A DNA stretch of 64,000 bases from Methylocystis heyeri (GCF_004802635.2 NZ_CP046052.1:1674001-1738000), one strand, 5' to 3'; shown: positions 36,066 through 44,612, numbered from the stretch's first letter. The notes: generated from the letters alone by a model not told the origin. Made by a program: numbers and translations.

Positions 36066-36178
36066 GAGCGCATTCCGCAAAAGTTGACAGGCTTTTGCGA
36101 TAGGAATGCGCTCCTGCACGGATATGGAGCGATTTCTTGTCGACCGGACGTTTCCGTCCGGTCGGAAAGCGCTCTAAG
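36066..36178. repeat. Mosaic palindromic intergenic repeat, single-unit copy
   Basis: Same order as at 866-1299: inverted repeat with arms gagcgcattccgcaaaagt / cttttgcgataggaatgcg, then gcgatttcttgtcgac, one hairpin (ccggacg-ttt-cgtccgg), and ending gtcggaaagcgctcta. This gives the unexpanded form of the element. A decayed half-copy (ttggcgtacttttgcgatac) lies just before at about 36020-36050. Confidence 0.85.
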
Positions 36179-36271
36179 AGGATACATAGCGCTTGAGGCC
36201 GAGACCCGCAGGTCTATATCCCCGACCTGCGGGGCGCGACGGCGCTCTTTTCCAGCAAAGCGAGACATGAG

Positions 36272-36757
36272 ATGACCATTAAGGCCGGCGACAGAATTCC
36301 CGACGTGACTTTCGCGACCATGGGCGAAAACGGCCCCCAGCCGATCAAATCCGCAGACTATTTCAAGGGCCGCAAGGTCGTTCTGTTTTCGGTCCCCGGC
36401 GCCTTCACGCCCACCTGCTCCAAAACCCATTTGCCGGGTTTCGTCGCAAAGGTCGACGCCATAAAGGCGCGCGGCGTTGATAGAGTGGCCGTCGTCGCCG
36501 TCAACGACGCCTTCGTGCTCGACGCCTGGCTTGAGGCGAGCAACGCCAAGGGCAAGGTCGACGGTCTCGCCGACGGCTCCGCCAATTTCGCGAAGGAAAC
36601 CGGAACCGAACTCGATCTCGGAGCCGCCGGCTTGGGGCTGCGCTCCAAGCGCTACGCCGCGCTGATCGACGACGGCGTGGTGAAGTGGATCGATATCGAG
36701 GACAATTCGAGTTGCGCCACCGTTTCGAGCGCGGAATCGGCGCTCGGAAAGCTGTGA
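36272..36757 (+). CDS. Peroxiredoxin (Prx5/hybrid type)
   Basis: 161 residues, cytoplasmic. It reduces hydrogen and alkyl peroxides. The peroxidatic Cys49 lies in 'PGAFTPTCSKTHLPGF', the hallmark of the Prx5 group. A second cysteine in 'DNSSCATVSSAE' near the C-terminus may resolve the disulfide; glutathione/glutaredoxin is the usual reductant. Single gene downstream of the mosaic repeat. Confidence 0.93.
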   Translation: MTIKAGDRIPDVTFATMGENGPQPIKSADYFKGRKVVLFSVPGAFTPTCSKTHLPGFVAKVDAIKARGVDRVAVVAVNDAFVLDAWLEASNAKGKVDGLADGSANFAKETGTELDLGAAGLGLRSKRYAALIDDGVVKWIDIEDNSSCATVSSAESALGKL

Positions 36758-36818
36758 TATCGACTTACGGCGGCGCCTTCGGGCGCCGCGGGCCCTTGGA
36801 GAGGCGGTCCCCCTCCGG

Positions 36819-37358
36819 CTATCCCGCCTTACCTTCATCCTCTCTCTTGGTCGTCAACCCGAAGCTGAAGCCCTTGTCGATCTTGGAGATTTCGTCGGCG
36901 AGCCTGGCGGAAAGCGTCGGGACGTCCTCCTTCGAGAACAGCGCGTGACGCATGAGGTTTTCCGCATAGGTCTGCCGGCTCTTATATTGGCTGTAGAAGG
37001 CGTAGTTCAGTGCGGCGACGCCGGTCACCGTCGTCTGCACGACGGCTGATTTGATCCATTCCTGTCTTTCGGTCACGTCGCCGAAGACGACGGAGAGCGA
37101 AGGCCAAAACAATACGAGAAGCGAAGTGACGAGCGAGAGCCAAAAGAAGGTCTTGTTCAGAATCCCATAGCTTCGCGCCTTGATGTAGAGATCGTAGAGC
37201 AACAGAAAGCGCTCTTCGGCGCGACGCTTTTGGACCGGATCCGTCTCCGTGTCGACGGCATAGCGCGCATATTTGATCAATAGCTGCGCGGTCATTTGGT
37301 TGGGCTTGTAAATTTCGTGAAAAGCCGCCTCTCGATCTGGAAAACCGCGGTCCGACAT
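36819..37358 (-). CDS. Two-TM SLATT-like membrane protein
   Basis: 179 residues. A helical cytoplasmic N-terminus ('YARYAVDTETDPVQKRRAEERFLLLYDLY' region) is followed by two membrane helices: 'FFWLSLVTSLLVLFWPSLSVVF' region near 85-110 and 'VVQTTVTGVAALNYAFYSQYKSR' region near 125-145, then a short cytoplasmic tail. This plan resembles SLATT/DUF4231 proteins, membrane effectors linked to nucleotide-signalling defence systems. No SMODS or SLOG partner is adjacent, so the role is uncertain. Confidence 0.6.
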   Translation of the reverse strand: MSDRGFPDREAAFHEIYKPNQMTAQLLIKYARYAVDTETDPVQKRRAEERFLLLYDLYIKARSYGILNKTFFWLSLVTSLLVLFWPSLSVVFGDVTERQEWIKSAVVQTTVTGVAALNYAFYSQYKSRQTYAENLMRHALFSKEDVPTLSARLADEISKIDKGFSFGLTTKREDEGKAG

Positions 37359-37710
37359 CTCACGTCTCCTTTGCTACGATTTAAACAAGATCGCTTCGTG
37401 CTCTGCGGAAACGATCGCCGCAAAAATCCCTGGCCGGCATCGAGGCCTCGGTCTTTATAAAGCGCCCCACGATACTTGCCTTCGGTTGGGGCGCAAACCG
37501 GCTAAAAAGCTTCTGCTTCTTAAACCCGAAGAGCCGGCTCTGTTGCAAACATCTTGATTTTTGCTCCCATTACAATGGCTGCGCCGGCAATCCGACCAGG
37601 ATGAGAAGGCCTCACCGTCGCGACCGCGTAGGTTGCGAGGCATGGTCGCTTCGTCATAATCAGACTTTGCTCCAAAGCGGGAAGACTTCTCAATTTCCGC
37701 CTTACACTTA
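37359..37710. other. Spacer with possible IS6-type end remnant
   Basis: 352 bp without a supported gene. The sequence ggctctgttgcaaa (37537-37550) matches the typical terminal inverted repeat start of IS6-family elements, but no transposase or second end is found. The neighbouring open frames show no recognisable domain. Confidence 0.4.
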
Positions 37711-38394
37711 TTAAGATTTTTGTGACATGAACAAAGGGGTGTCGCCACTTCTTACGCGTGGACGCCAATTTGGAGGCAACTGCATTTCTATCCAGGCCTG
37801 CTGAAAAACACGCTGATTAGATTCGAGCGCACCCGGAGGAATATGTGGAGTGTTACCGTCGAAGGCGATAACGTCCCAAGGTCTGGGGTTTACGCTTTGT
37901 CTATTCCTATTGGCCAGCGTCAACAACTCCGTTTTATAAATACGGCCATTATCGATCCGGTGCGCATCAAGGATTGATTCCATAATATCTTCACCTGTCA
38001 AATCAATAAAAGTAGCAGCTGCACTAGAAACGCATACCAATCGTAAACAAATAAAACGTTCTTCTTTCAAACTATCTAGTGCGTATCTTATGTCAGAGTG
38101 CAGTTTCGTGTCGAGACCGCTATAGGTTGATCGACCAATTTCGACTCGTGATGAAATGAGATTGATCCTGTTGACGTCGAGAATAGTCGCCCCCCAACGT
38201 ACAAAGCTACCTGCCGCGCCGTCAACAAAGTTTGCAAACGGACGGATTGGTTCTGCAACGCCGTCGCGCTGCCAATTATAGTAAGATTCGCGCTTGTCGC
38301 CGGAGGCGTAAGCAACCACGGCGTTCTGTTGTTCTTTATTCAATGAGCCGAGAATTCGCGGCGGAATACCGTTCCATGTTAATAGCGCAGTCAT
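37711..38394 (-). CDS. Hypothetical protein in AT-rich patch
   Basis: 227 residues, no signal peptide or membrane segment. Not recognised. The C-terminal part ('PWDVIAFDGNTPHIPPG' followed by 'QRVFQQAWIEMQ') recalls the late strand of cupin-type or 2-oxoglutarate oxygenases with its His and Arg, but the upstream HxD motif is not evident, so this is weak. Its base composition is clearly lower in GC than the core, and it sits beside the SLATT-like gene, together forming a small probably acquired patch. Confidence 0.55.
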   Translation of the reverse strand: MTALLTWNGIPPRILGSLNKEQQNAVVAYASGDKRESYYNWQRDGVAEPIRPFANFVDGAAGSFVRWGATILDVNRINLISSRVEIGRSTYSGLDTKLHSDIRYALDSLKEERFICLRLVCVSSAAATFIDLTGEDIMESILDAHRIDNGRIYKTELLTLANRNRQSVNPRPWDVIAFDGNTPHIPPGALESNQRVFQQAWIEMQLPPNWRPRVRSGDTPLFMSQKS

Positions 38395-38674
38395 TTTGTG
38401 TCCCGTGCGCCTTTCGGAGCGTCTGCACTCATCGCCTTTCCCTGATCAACCACTCATCCCTGACCAAACGGGCTAAAGCTTCGCATTTTTTATCTCGGCG
38501 CCCGCCGTGCAGGGAATAGGCTTCCAGCCTTCCTATTTTTTCAGAGAGAAAATCATGGGCCTCAGCCTTCAACGAGAGGCCTGCCGAAGGCCGTGACCCC
38601 AGCGGTCTCTCAAAAGGGCGTGCTTTTTCGGGAAAGACTCGCGTCGCAAAAATCTTGGATTTTGCAACACGCGC

Positions 38675-38848
38675 TCAATCGGGATGATGGCTGTCGTCGT
38701 CGCCTGAGGCGTAATAGCTGGCGTCATGCTGAGTAAGGCCTCCGTCGCTTCGGCGTTCGGGCGTTCGCCAGAACACGAACCAGAGGACGCCTCCCACGAT
38801 GAAGAGGCCAAGAAACGCGCCCAAAGTGCTTCCTAACCATACGGACAC
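38675..38848 (-). CDS. Small single-TM protein (57 aa, GTG start)
   Basis: A 57-codon frame from GTG at 38848, with AGGAGA eight bases upstream. One membrane helix ('LGAFLGLFIVGGVLWFVFW') spans residues 9-27, followed by a polar tail rich in Asp, His and Tyr ('HDASYYASGDDDSHHPD'). The good ribosome site and coherent topology make it likely to be real. Unknown function. Confidence 0.6.
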   Translation of the reverse strand: MSVWLGSTLGAFLGLFIVGGVLWFVFWRTPERRSDGGLTQHDASYYASGDDDSHHPD

Positions 38849-39014
38849 GTCTAAATCTCCTGTGTGAAAAGTTCCAAAAGTCTTGAATTTTACACCGGAG
38901 CAGAGCGTGAGCGCCTACGCCGCTCCTACAACTGAACTACTAATCGCCACCGTCACGACATATCGACGAGGCGCCGCTGCATGATCGGCGCACTCGTCAT
39001 TCCCGCGGACTGGC

Positions 39015-40208
39015 TTACTTCGCCAGCGCCGCGACGCCCGGCAGCTCCTTGCCTTCCAGCCACTCCAGAAAGGCGCCGCCGGCGGTCGAGACATAAGTGA
39101 ATTCGGCCGCCGCGCCGGCCTGATTGAGCGCCGAGACCGTGTCTCCCCCGCCCGCGACCGAGAGCAGCTTGCCCTCGCGGGTGAGGCGCGCGGCCGTCTG
39201 CGCCACGGCGCTGGTGCCCTCGTCGAAAGGCGGCAGCTCGAAGGCGCCGAAGGGGCCGTTCCAGACCAGGGTTTTGGTCTTGGCGAGCAGGCTTTCGACA
39301 TGGGCGACCGTCTTGGGGCCGACATCGAGAATCATGTCGTCGGCGCCGACGTGGTCGACGGTCACGAAATGCGCGGGGGCGTGGGCCTCGAATTTCTGCG
39401 CGACGGTCACATCCTCGGGAAGGACGATCTCGCATCCCGCGGACTTGGCTTTTGCTATGATGTCGCGGGCGGTATCCAGCAGATCCTTCTCGCACAGCGA
39501 TTTGCCGACCGCCTTGCCCTGAGCGGCAAGAAATGTGTTGGCCATGCCGCCGCCGATGACGAGATAATCGACCTTGGCCACGAGATTGCCGAGCAGATCG
39601 AGCTTGGTCGAAATCTTGGCCCCGCCCACGACCGCCAGCACCGGGCGCTGGGGCTTGCCCAGCGCCTTCTCCAGCGCCTCCAGCTCGGCCTGCATGGCGC
39701 GCCCGGCAAAAGACGGAAGCTTATGCGCGAGGCCCTCGGTGGAGGCATGGGCGCGATGGGCCGCGGAAAAGGCGTCGTTGACATAGATGTCGCCGTTTTT
39801 CGCCAGCTCGTCGGCGAAACCCGCGTCGTTCTTCTCCTCGCCCTTGTGGAAGCGCGTGTTCTCCAGCAGAGCGACGTCGCCGTTCTTCATCGCCGCGACG
39901 GTCTCGGCCGCAGGGGCGCCGATGCAATCCGCCGCGAAAGCGACGCTGCGTCCGAGCAGCTCCTCGAGCGCGCCGGCGACAGGACGCAGGGAGTCTTCCT
40001 CGTTCGGCGCGCCCTTGGGCCGGCCGAAATGCGCGAGCAGGACGACTTTGCCGCCCTTGTCGGCGATTTCCCGGATCGTCGGCAGCACCCGCTCGATGCG
40101 GGTGGCGTCGGCGACGCGGCCGTTTTCCATCGGCACGTTGAGATCGACGCGCAGCAGCACGCGCTTGCCTTTGACGTCTATGTCGTCGAGGGTTTTGAAA
40201 GAGCTCAT
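39015..40208 (-). CDS. pgk: Phosphoglycerate kinase
   Basis: 397 residues. It interconverts 1,3-bisphosphoglycerate + ADP with 3-phosphoglycerate + ATP. The N-terminal signature '[18 protein letters not shown]' and the glycine-rich '[15 protein letters not shown]' are typical; '[19 protein letters not shown]' is the hinge part. The ATG at 40208 overlaps the stop of the frameshifted small gene upstream (ATGA), which points to translational coupling. gap lies 550 bp upstream on the same strand, the usual gap-pgk order of alphaproteobacteria. Confidence 0.97.
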   Translation of the reverse strand: MSSFKTLDDIDVKGKRVLLRVDLNVPMENGRVADATRIERVLPTIREIADKGGKVVLLAHFGRPKGAPNEEDSLRPVAGALEELLGRSVAFAADCIGAPAAETVAAMKNGDVALLENTRFHKGEEKNDAGFADELAKNGDIYVNDAFSAAHRAHASTEGLAHKLPSFAGRAMQAELEALEKALGKPQRPVLAVVGGAKISTKLDLLGNLVAKVDYLVIGGGMANTFLAAQGKAVGKSLCEKDLLDTARDIIAKAKSAGCEIVLPEDVTVAQKFEAHAPAHFVTVDHVGADDMILDVGPKTVAHVESLLAKTKTLVWNGPFGAFELPPFDEGTSAVAQTAARLTREGKLLSVAGGGDTVSALNQAGAAAEFTYVSTAGGAFLEWLEGKELPGVAALAK

Positions 40209-40566
40209 TTCGGGGCTTTCTCTGTCGCTTTTTCTATTGGCGCCGGCGTCTTGTTTATGGAGTTCGCAATTACGAATCCTGCGCCCCACGTCGTGATAAT
40301 TGCGGCGATCAGCATCCGCCACGTCGGGAGGCTCGAAGCACGGCCTTTAATTTCAGCAAGTTCGATTTGCGCCTTATCGAGGTCAACCTGCTTTGCGCCG
40401 GCGGCTCTGACTTCGGTGACTTCGACCCATCGATCTGAAGTTTGGTTAAGTCCGCTTGCTTAGCGCCAGTCGATAATGTCTCTATGATTTTTGGCTCAAG
40501 GCGGGTGAGTATCGCCTCAATGCGATCGACCTTTTCTTCCAGCTTGCCGACGCGCTGCTCGAGCAT
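40205..40566 (-). pseudogene. Small coiled-coil/TM protein gene with apparent frameshift, overlapping pgk
   Basis: A good start (GGAGGATCCC-ATG, 40566) opens a coiled coil 'MLEQRVGKLEEKVDRIEAIL' and 'RLEPKIIETLSTGAKQADL'. After about 40435 the coding sense passes to another frame, which reads 'VEVTEVRAAGAKQVDL', '[19 protein letters not shown]', a membrane helix '[18 protein letters not shown]' and stops in the ATGA overlap with pgk. The two halves together match the usual plan of a small coiled-coil protein with one C-terminal TM helix. Either a frameshift mutation or, less likely, a programmed frameshift. Confidence 0.65.
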
Positions 40567-40627
40567 GGGATCCTCCGGTCCGCCACCGCCGGTATCGTCG
40601 GCGGCGCCTGCACGAATAGGAACGCAG

Positions 40628-40726
40628 TCAAGACAAATTCGGAAAAGCCGGATCGACGATATCGACTAATTCGTCCAGCGCATCGTCGTCGGCCAAGCCG
40701 TTAGTGCGGCGGAAGCCGTCGTCCAT
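40628..40726 (-). CDS. Short acidic ORF (32 aa) between gap and pgk
   Basis: A 32-codon frame from ATG at 40726 with GGAGG eight bases upstream. The peptide is acidic ('LADDDALDELVDIVDPAFPN'). It lies 29 bp after the gap stop codon. The ribosome site is better than that of many annotated genes, but the small size keeps it tentative. Confidence 0.4.
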   Translation of the reverse strand: MDDGFRRTNGLADDDALDELVDIVDPAFPNLS

Positions 40727-40755
40727 GGTGTTGACCTCCGCCGCGCATCAAAGTT

Positions 40756-41763
40756 TTATATCACATTCCCGATTGCGACCGCAGTATCCGTCATGCGGGC
40801 CGAGAAACCCCACTCATTGTCGTACCAGGACAGGATCGACACGAGATTGCCGTCGAGGACCTTGGTCTGATCCATGTGGAAGGTGGAAGAAGCCGGATTG
40901 TGGTTGAAATCCGAGGAGACCAGCTTCTCGGTCGTGTAGTCGAGCACGCCTTTCAGCGGCCCTTCCGCCGCCGCCTTGATCGCGGCGTTGACCTCGTCCT
41001 TCGTGGTCGGGCGTTTGGCGACGAATTTGAGATCGACCGCCGAGACATTCGGGGTCGGCACGCGGATTGCGAAGCCGTCGAGGCGCCCGTTGAGCTCCGG
41101 CAGCACGAGGCCGACCGCCTTGGCGGCGCCGGTCGAGGTCGGGATCATGGAGAGAGCCGCGGCGCGGGCGCGATAGAGGTCCTTGTGCAGCGTGTCCAGC
41201 GTCGGCTGGTCGCCGGTGTAGGAGTGAATCGTCGTCATGATCCCCTTGTCGATGCCGATCGCGTCATGCAGCACCTTGGCGACGGGGGCCAGACAATTGG
41301 TGGTGCAGGAGGCGTTGGAGATGACAAGATGCTCCTTGGCGATCTTCTGATGGTTCACGCCGTAAACCACGGTGAGGTCGGCGCCGTCGCCCGGAGCCGA
41401 AACCAGCACGCGCTTTGCGCCGGCGTCGAGCAGCATCTTGGCTTTCTCGCGCGCGGTGAACAGGCCGGTGCATTCCAGCGCAACGTCGATCTGAAAATCC
41501 TTATAGGGCAGTTCCGCCGGGTTCTTGATGGCGGTGACCTTGATCGGGCCGCGACCTGCGTCGATCGTGTCGCCCGAAACCGTGACGGTATGCGGGAAGC
41601 GGCCATGGACCGAGTCGTAGCGCAACAGATGCGCGTTGGTTTCGACCGGGCCGAGATCGTTGATGGCCACGACTTCGATGTCCGTGCGCCCGGACTCGAC
41701 GATATAGCGCAGGACATTGCGCCCGATGCGTCCAAATCCGTTGATCGCGACTCTCACGGCCAT
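40756..41763 (-). CDS. gap: Glyceraldehyde-3-phosphate dehydrogenase, type I
   Basis: 335 residues. NAD(P)-dependent oxidation of glyceraldehyde-3-phosphate to 1,3-bisphosphoglycerate. The Rossmann start is '[15 protein letters not shown]', the catalytic Cys153 lies in '[12 protein letters not shown]', and '[15 protein letters not shown]' and '[13 protein letters not shown]' are standard. Upstream of pgk on the same strand; a small acidic ORF and a frameshifted small gene lie between them. Confidence 0.97.
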   Translation of the reverse strand: MAVRVAINGFGRIGRNVLRYIVESGRTDIEVVAINDLGPVETNAHLLRYDSVHGRFPHTVTVSGDTIDAGRGPIKVTAIKNPAELPYKDFQIDVALECTGLFTAREKAKMLLDAGAKRVLVSAPGDGADLTVVYGVNHQKIAKEHLVISNASCTTNCLAPVAKVLHDAIGIDKGIMTTIHSYTGDQPTLDTLHKDLYRARAAALSMIPTSTGAAKAVGLVLPELNGRLDGFAIRVPTPNVSAVDLKFVAKRPTTKDEVNAAIKAAAEGPLKGVLDYTTEKLVSSDFNHNPASSTFHMDQTKVLDGNLVSILSWYDNEWGFSARMTDTAVAIGNVI

Positions 41764-42111
41764 GGGAATATCTCCTGATGGTGAGCCGCCGACGAGGCTG
41801 CGGCGGCCGAGCGCCCGGAACCGCCGAACTCGGCGGACGACGGGTCTGGGCGGAGAGATAACATCTGCCGCCCCTCTGTCAACGCGACGACAACGCGCGC
41901 AGGAGGCGTCGCGCCTTGGGATTGGGGCGTTTCATGCTACCAAACGGGCTGCGCCGAATCGCCGGAAGCGATTCAGCCGGCGCGCTCTCCGGCGGGAAAT
42001 CGCGCCGATTTTTGACAGGAACGCATTCTCATCGCAAAAGCCTGTCAGCTTTTGCGCCGATGCGCGGGCAAGAAGCCGCGCGGCGCGCCGCCCAAGGAAA
42101 GATCGCCGCCG
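41764..42111. other. Divergent promoter region gap / DUF4164-zapA
   Basis: 348 bp. It contains a partial mosaic-repeat hairpin (about 42018-42060, 'cgcattctcatcgcaaaag' and 'cttttgcgccgatgcg'). No gene is seen. Confidence 0.5.
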
Positions 42112-42432
42112 ATGACGCCATCACCTCCGCCAGACGACCCGCTGTCGCCCGGGCTCGGGGCCGCGCTCTCCCGTCTCGGAAAAGCGCTCGAGGCGCTGGA
42201 GCTCGCCGTTGCGAAGCGGCTGGAGGATGAAATGACCCTCGCCGATCTCGAGGAGGAGCTCGCCGTGATGCAGGACGACCGCAGCCGCCTGGCGCTCGAC
42301 CTCGACGCCGCCCTTGCGCGCGCGATAACGGTCGAGAAGAACCGCGACGAAGTGGTGCGCCGCATCGATCGCGCCAGCGCGAGCGTCGCCGCGGTGCTGG
42401 GCGTGGAGCCGCCGCGCGGCGACCGGGAATAA
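42112..42432 (+). CDS. DUF4164 coiled-coil protein
   Basis: 106 residues from the ATG at 42112, with AGGA upstream. After a Pro-rich start it is a single long helix ('LSRLGKALEALELAVAKRLE', 'LADLEEELAVMQDDRSRLAL'), matching DUF4164, which in Rhizobiales is coded directly before zapA. zapA starts two bases after its stop. A role in cell division with ZapA is a context inference. Confidence 0.85.
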   Translation: MTPSPPPDDPLSPGLGAALSRLGKALEALELAVAKRLEDEMTLADLEEELAVMQDDRSRLALDLDAALARAITVEKNRDEVVRRIDRASASVAAVLGVEPPRGDRE

Positions 42433-42434
42433 CC

Positions 42435-42839
42435 ATGGCGCTCGCAATCGTCACCATCGCCGGACGCACCTACCGCATGGGGTGCGACGAGGGCCAGGAA
42501 AAGCGGCTGGAGGAGTTGGCCGCGCTGGTCGACGGCAAGATCGCCGCAATGAAGGGTAGCTTCGGCGAAATCGGGGACCAGCGCATCGTCGTGATGGCGG
42601 CGCTTCAGATCGCCGACGAAGCGGCCGACGCGCGCGACCGCGTCGCCGCCCTCGAAGCCGAACTCGCCTCCGCCCGCGCCCATGTCGCAAGCGCGCAGGC
42701 CAGGGAAAGCGCTCTGGAGACGCGCCTGGAGCAGGCGCTCGGCGACGCCGCCGGGCGAATCGAGCAGCTGGTCAGGGACCTCTCGCGCGCAGAATCGAAC
42801 GAAGACTCCGCCGAGATCGGCCTGCCGAGCGATTTTTGA
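42435..42839 (+). CDS. zapA: Cell division protein ZapA
   Basis: 134 residues. ZapA bundles FtsZ filaments at the Z-ring. The N-terminal domain 'VTIAGRTYRMGCDEGQEKRL' and 'IVVMAALQIADEA' is the family signature, followed by a coiled-coil tail. Co-transcribed with the DUF4164 gene. The space downstream, where 6S RNA often lies in relatives, is only 107 bp here and shows no 6S-like fold. Confidence 0.92.
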   Translation: MALAIVTIAGRTYRMGCDEGQEKRLEELAALVDGKIAAMKGSFGEIGDQRIVVMAALQIADEAADARDRVAALEAELASARAHVASAQARESALETRLEQALGDAAGRIEQLVRDLSRAESNEDSAEIGLPSDF

Positions 42840-42874
42840 CCGTTCAAGGCGCGTCAGGGCGACGTCAATGAGAT

Positions 42875-42915
42875 CCGGAGCGCGTTCGACTGCGTTTGAA
42901 CCGAACGCGCTCCGG
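42875..42915. other. Perfect 14-bp stem-loop after zapA
   Basis: ccggagcgcgttcg pairs exactly with cgaacgcgctccgg around a 13-nt loop. There is no T-run on either side, so it is not a classic terminator, but its place between convergent genes suggests a role in transcript ends. Confidence 0.7.
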
Positions 42916-42946
42916 CGCGCTTCCGTCGATTATACTGGATTGGGCT

Positions 42947-43534
42947 TCAGCGCGTGACGCCCCAGTTTTCGACGCTCTGGTCGCGCTTTGCGCGCTCCAG
43001 CCGATCGGCGAGATTCTCGAGCTGATCGTGGCGATTCTGCGCGATTTCGGCCTCGGCCCCGTCCTTGAGAATCGAATCCTTGAGCGCCTGCGTCGCCTGG
43101 CGGCCGATTTCCTGAATCCACTGATTCACATTCAGCAGGAACTGGCGCTTGCGGTCGGCCTGCTGCTCTTTGGGCGCCATGTCGTCGTTTTCGAGGGCGA
43201 TTTCTTTTTTGGTCGCCTCGATATCGGAGTCGAGCGAAGTCTGCTTCTGCTCGAGCGCCGCGATCTGTTCCGGCTTGGCGTTCTCGCCCTTCGCCTTGTC
43301 CAGGGCGGCAGTAGTTTCTTTCTTCGCCTTTTCCAGATTCTCGAGGCCGTTTTCGAGCCATCTCGCCTGGATCTTCAACAGGTCGTCCCTGCCCGAATTG
43401 CCGCCGAGCGGGAAGTTGTTGGGCAAAGGAAAATAAGGCCCGAGCTTGGCGGCCTGCGCGGGCGCGGCGGCGAAGGCGCCGAGCAAGAGGACGGCGGAAA
43501 GCGAAAGCGCTGGCAGGCGGTTCCAGGACGACAT
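42947..43534 (-). CDS. Secreted coiled-coil protein, unknown
   Basis: 195 residues. Signal peptide 'LSLSAVLLLGAFAAAPAQA-AKLG' (about 1-28). The mature part is almost entirely charged helix ('LENLEKAKKETTAALDKAKGE', heptad-like), then 'DRKRQFLLNVNQWIQEIGRQ'. No Cys. It is probably a periplasmic coiled coil. I do not recognise the family, and no neighbour helps. Confidence 0.7.
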   Translation of the reverse strand: MSSWNRLPALSLSAVLLLGAFAAAPAQAAKLGPYFPLPNNFPLGGNSGRDDLLKIQARWLENGLENLEKAKKETTAALDKAKGENAKPEQIAALEQKQTSLDSDIEATKKEIALENDDMAPKEQQADRKRQFLLNVNQWIQEIGRQATQALKDSILKDGAEAEIAQNRHDQLENLADRLERAKRDQSVENWGVTR

Positions 43535-43653
43535 TTTTTACTCCCCTCGACGCCGGCGTGTTATCCGCCGCCCCGAAAAGAGGCGGTCCGAGCCGGCTTG
43601 TTGGCGCACAAATTGAGCCATCGCCACGCTTCTGGCAAGTGCGGGATTTGGCG

Positions 43654-43989
43654 TCAGAAGCAGCGCACCTGCGCCTCGGCCTGGGCTCGTCGCAACTCGT
43701 CGAGCCGGTCTCGCGCCGTAGCGGTGTTGCGGAACATGCTTCCGATCTGCCCGGCCTGCTGGGAGATGCTCGCGACGGTCTCCGCCGCCACATATTTCTC
43801 ATAAGGAATGATGGTCGCGATGACGTCAATCGAACAGGAACACTGATCGAGAGCTTGGCGACTGTCTCCATTCGCCTTCATGCAGGCGAAAACATAATCG
43901 GCCCGCGCCGATGTCGGGTAGTCGTTGAGGTCGGCGGCCATAGCGGGCGGCGCCGCCACGGCGAAGAGGATGACGAGACGTTTTCGCAT
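43654..43989 (-). CDS. Small secreted Cys-containing protein
   Basis: 111 residues from the ATG at 43989 ('MRKRLVILFAVAAPPAMA-ADLNDYPTS', signal peptide). The mature part has cysteines in 'YVFACMKANGD', 'LDQCSCSIDVIA' and the C-terminal 'VRCF', suggesting two disulfides. Proteins with this 'PTSARADYVFACM...CSCSID' plan are met near quinoprotein and cytochrome genes in methylotrophs, as I recall, but no such partner is adjacent here. Function unknown. Confidence 0.65.
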   Translation of the reverse strand: MRKRLVILFAVAAPPAMAADLNDYPTSARADYVFACMKANGDSRQALDQCSCSIDVIATIIPYEKYVAAETVASISQQAGQIGSMFRNTATARDRLDELRRAQAEAQVRCF

Positions 43990-44097
43990 TGAGGCGCGAT
44001 CCATTCGGAGTGCGGCTGCAAATTCCTACAGCGCGAGGCCTCTTCGAACAAGCGGGCCTCCTCTCGGCGGCGCCGGAATTGACCCCGGGGCAAATGA

Positions 44098-44110
44098 TGT
44101 ATATACCCCT
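44098..44110. promoter_or_regulatory. Operator-like site A before the MarR gene
   Basis: tgtatatacccct, with the palindromic core gtatatac, lies 6 bp before the marR start. The same 13-mer in opposite orientation occurs at 44597-44609 before the next gene. Confidence 0.65.
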
Positions 44111-44116
44111 ATTGTC

Positions 44117-44581
44117 ATGGCGACCGATCTCGACCCATCCGAACTCCGTGCATGTGCGCAAAGCTGCGCCGCGGCGAATGTGCGCCGGACCAGCCGCACA
44201 CTGAATCGCCACTATGGCCAGTTCCTGGCGCAAGCCGGACTCGAACCCACCCAATATTCTCTGCTGGTGGCCTGCTCGCTGGCCAGGAGCATAACCGTCA
44301 GCAGGCTTGCGGAGGCTCTCGCCATCGAGCGCAGCGCGCTCGCGCGCAACCTCGGCGTCATGGAGAAAGCCGGCCTTGTTCGCGTCGTCCCGGGAGAGGA
44401 TCGGCGAACCCGGCTCGTGACCCTCACAGAGACCGGGGCGCACAAGCTCGCTGAAGCCCTGCCCTTATGGCGCAAGGCGCAAGCCACGGTGGAAAACAGA
44501 TTCGGCGCCGATCGGCTGCGCGAACTCCTTTCCGAGCTTCGCGCCCTCGCCCGGGAGCCCGATGAATCACCGGGCGCGTAA
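44117..44581 (+). CDS. MarR-family transcriptional regulator
   Basis: 154 residues. Winged-helix fold with 'GLEPTQYSLLVACSLARSI', recognition helix region 'VSRLAEALAIERSALARNL' and wing 'VRVVPGEDRRTRLVTLTETG'. MarR proteins act as dimers on short palindromes, often beside their own gene. Identical inverted sites stand 6 bp before this gene and 3 bp before the next gene, so it probably represses both itself and the Fe-S/SCP2 gene. N-terminal cysteines ('LRACAQSCAAA') could be redox-sensing; this is speculative. Confidence 0.88.
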   Translation: MATDLDPSELRACAQSCAAANVRRTSRTLNRHYGQFLAQAGLEPTQYSLLVACSLARSITVSRLAEALAIERSALARNLGVMEKAGLVRVVPGEDRRTRLVTLTETGAHKLAEALPLWRKAQATVENRFGADRLRELLSELRALAREPDESPGA

Positions 44582-44596
44582 TCCTTTCGCAGCAAA

Positions 44597-44609
44597 AGGG
44601 GTATATACA
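44597..44609. promoter_or_regulatory. Operator-like site B before the Fe-S/SCP2 gene
   Basis: aggggtatataca is the exact inverse complement of site A (44098-44110). It lies between marR and the next start codon at 44613, where bound regulator could block translation initiation or a promoter. Confidence 0.65.
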
Positions 44610-44612
44610 CAA

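Noticed and set aside
34454-36067. 537-aa open frame on the plus strand
   Set aside because: Antisense shadow of the M20 peptidase.
36066-36178. Terminator of the M20 gene or leader RNA of the peroxiredoxin
   Set aside because: The sequence is a copy of the dispersed mosaic repeat, which explains its hairpins.
37537-37550. IS6-family element
   Set aside because: Only a 14-bp terminal-repeat-like match; no transposase and no partner end, so listed only as a possible remnant.
42840-42946. 6S RNA after zapA
   Set aside because: The spacer is only 107 bp and folds as a simple 14-bp hairpin, not the 6S bubble structure.
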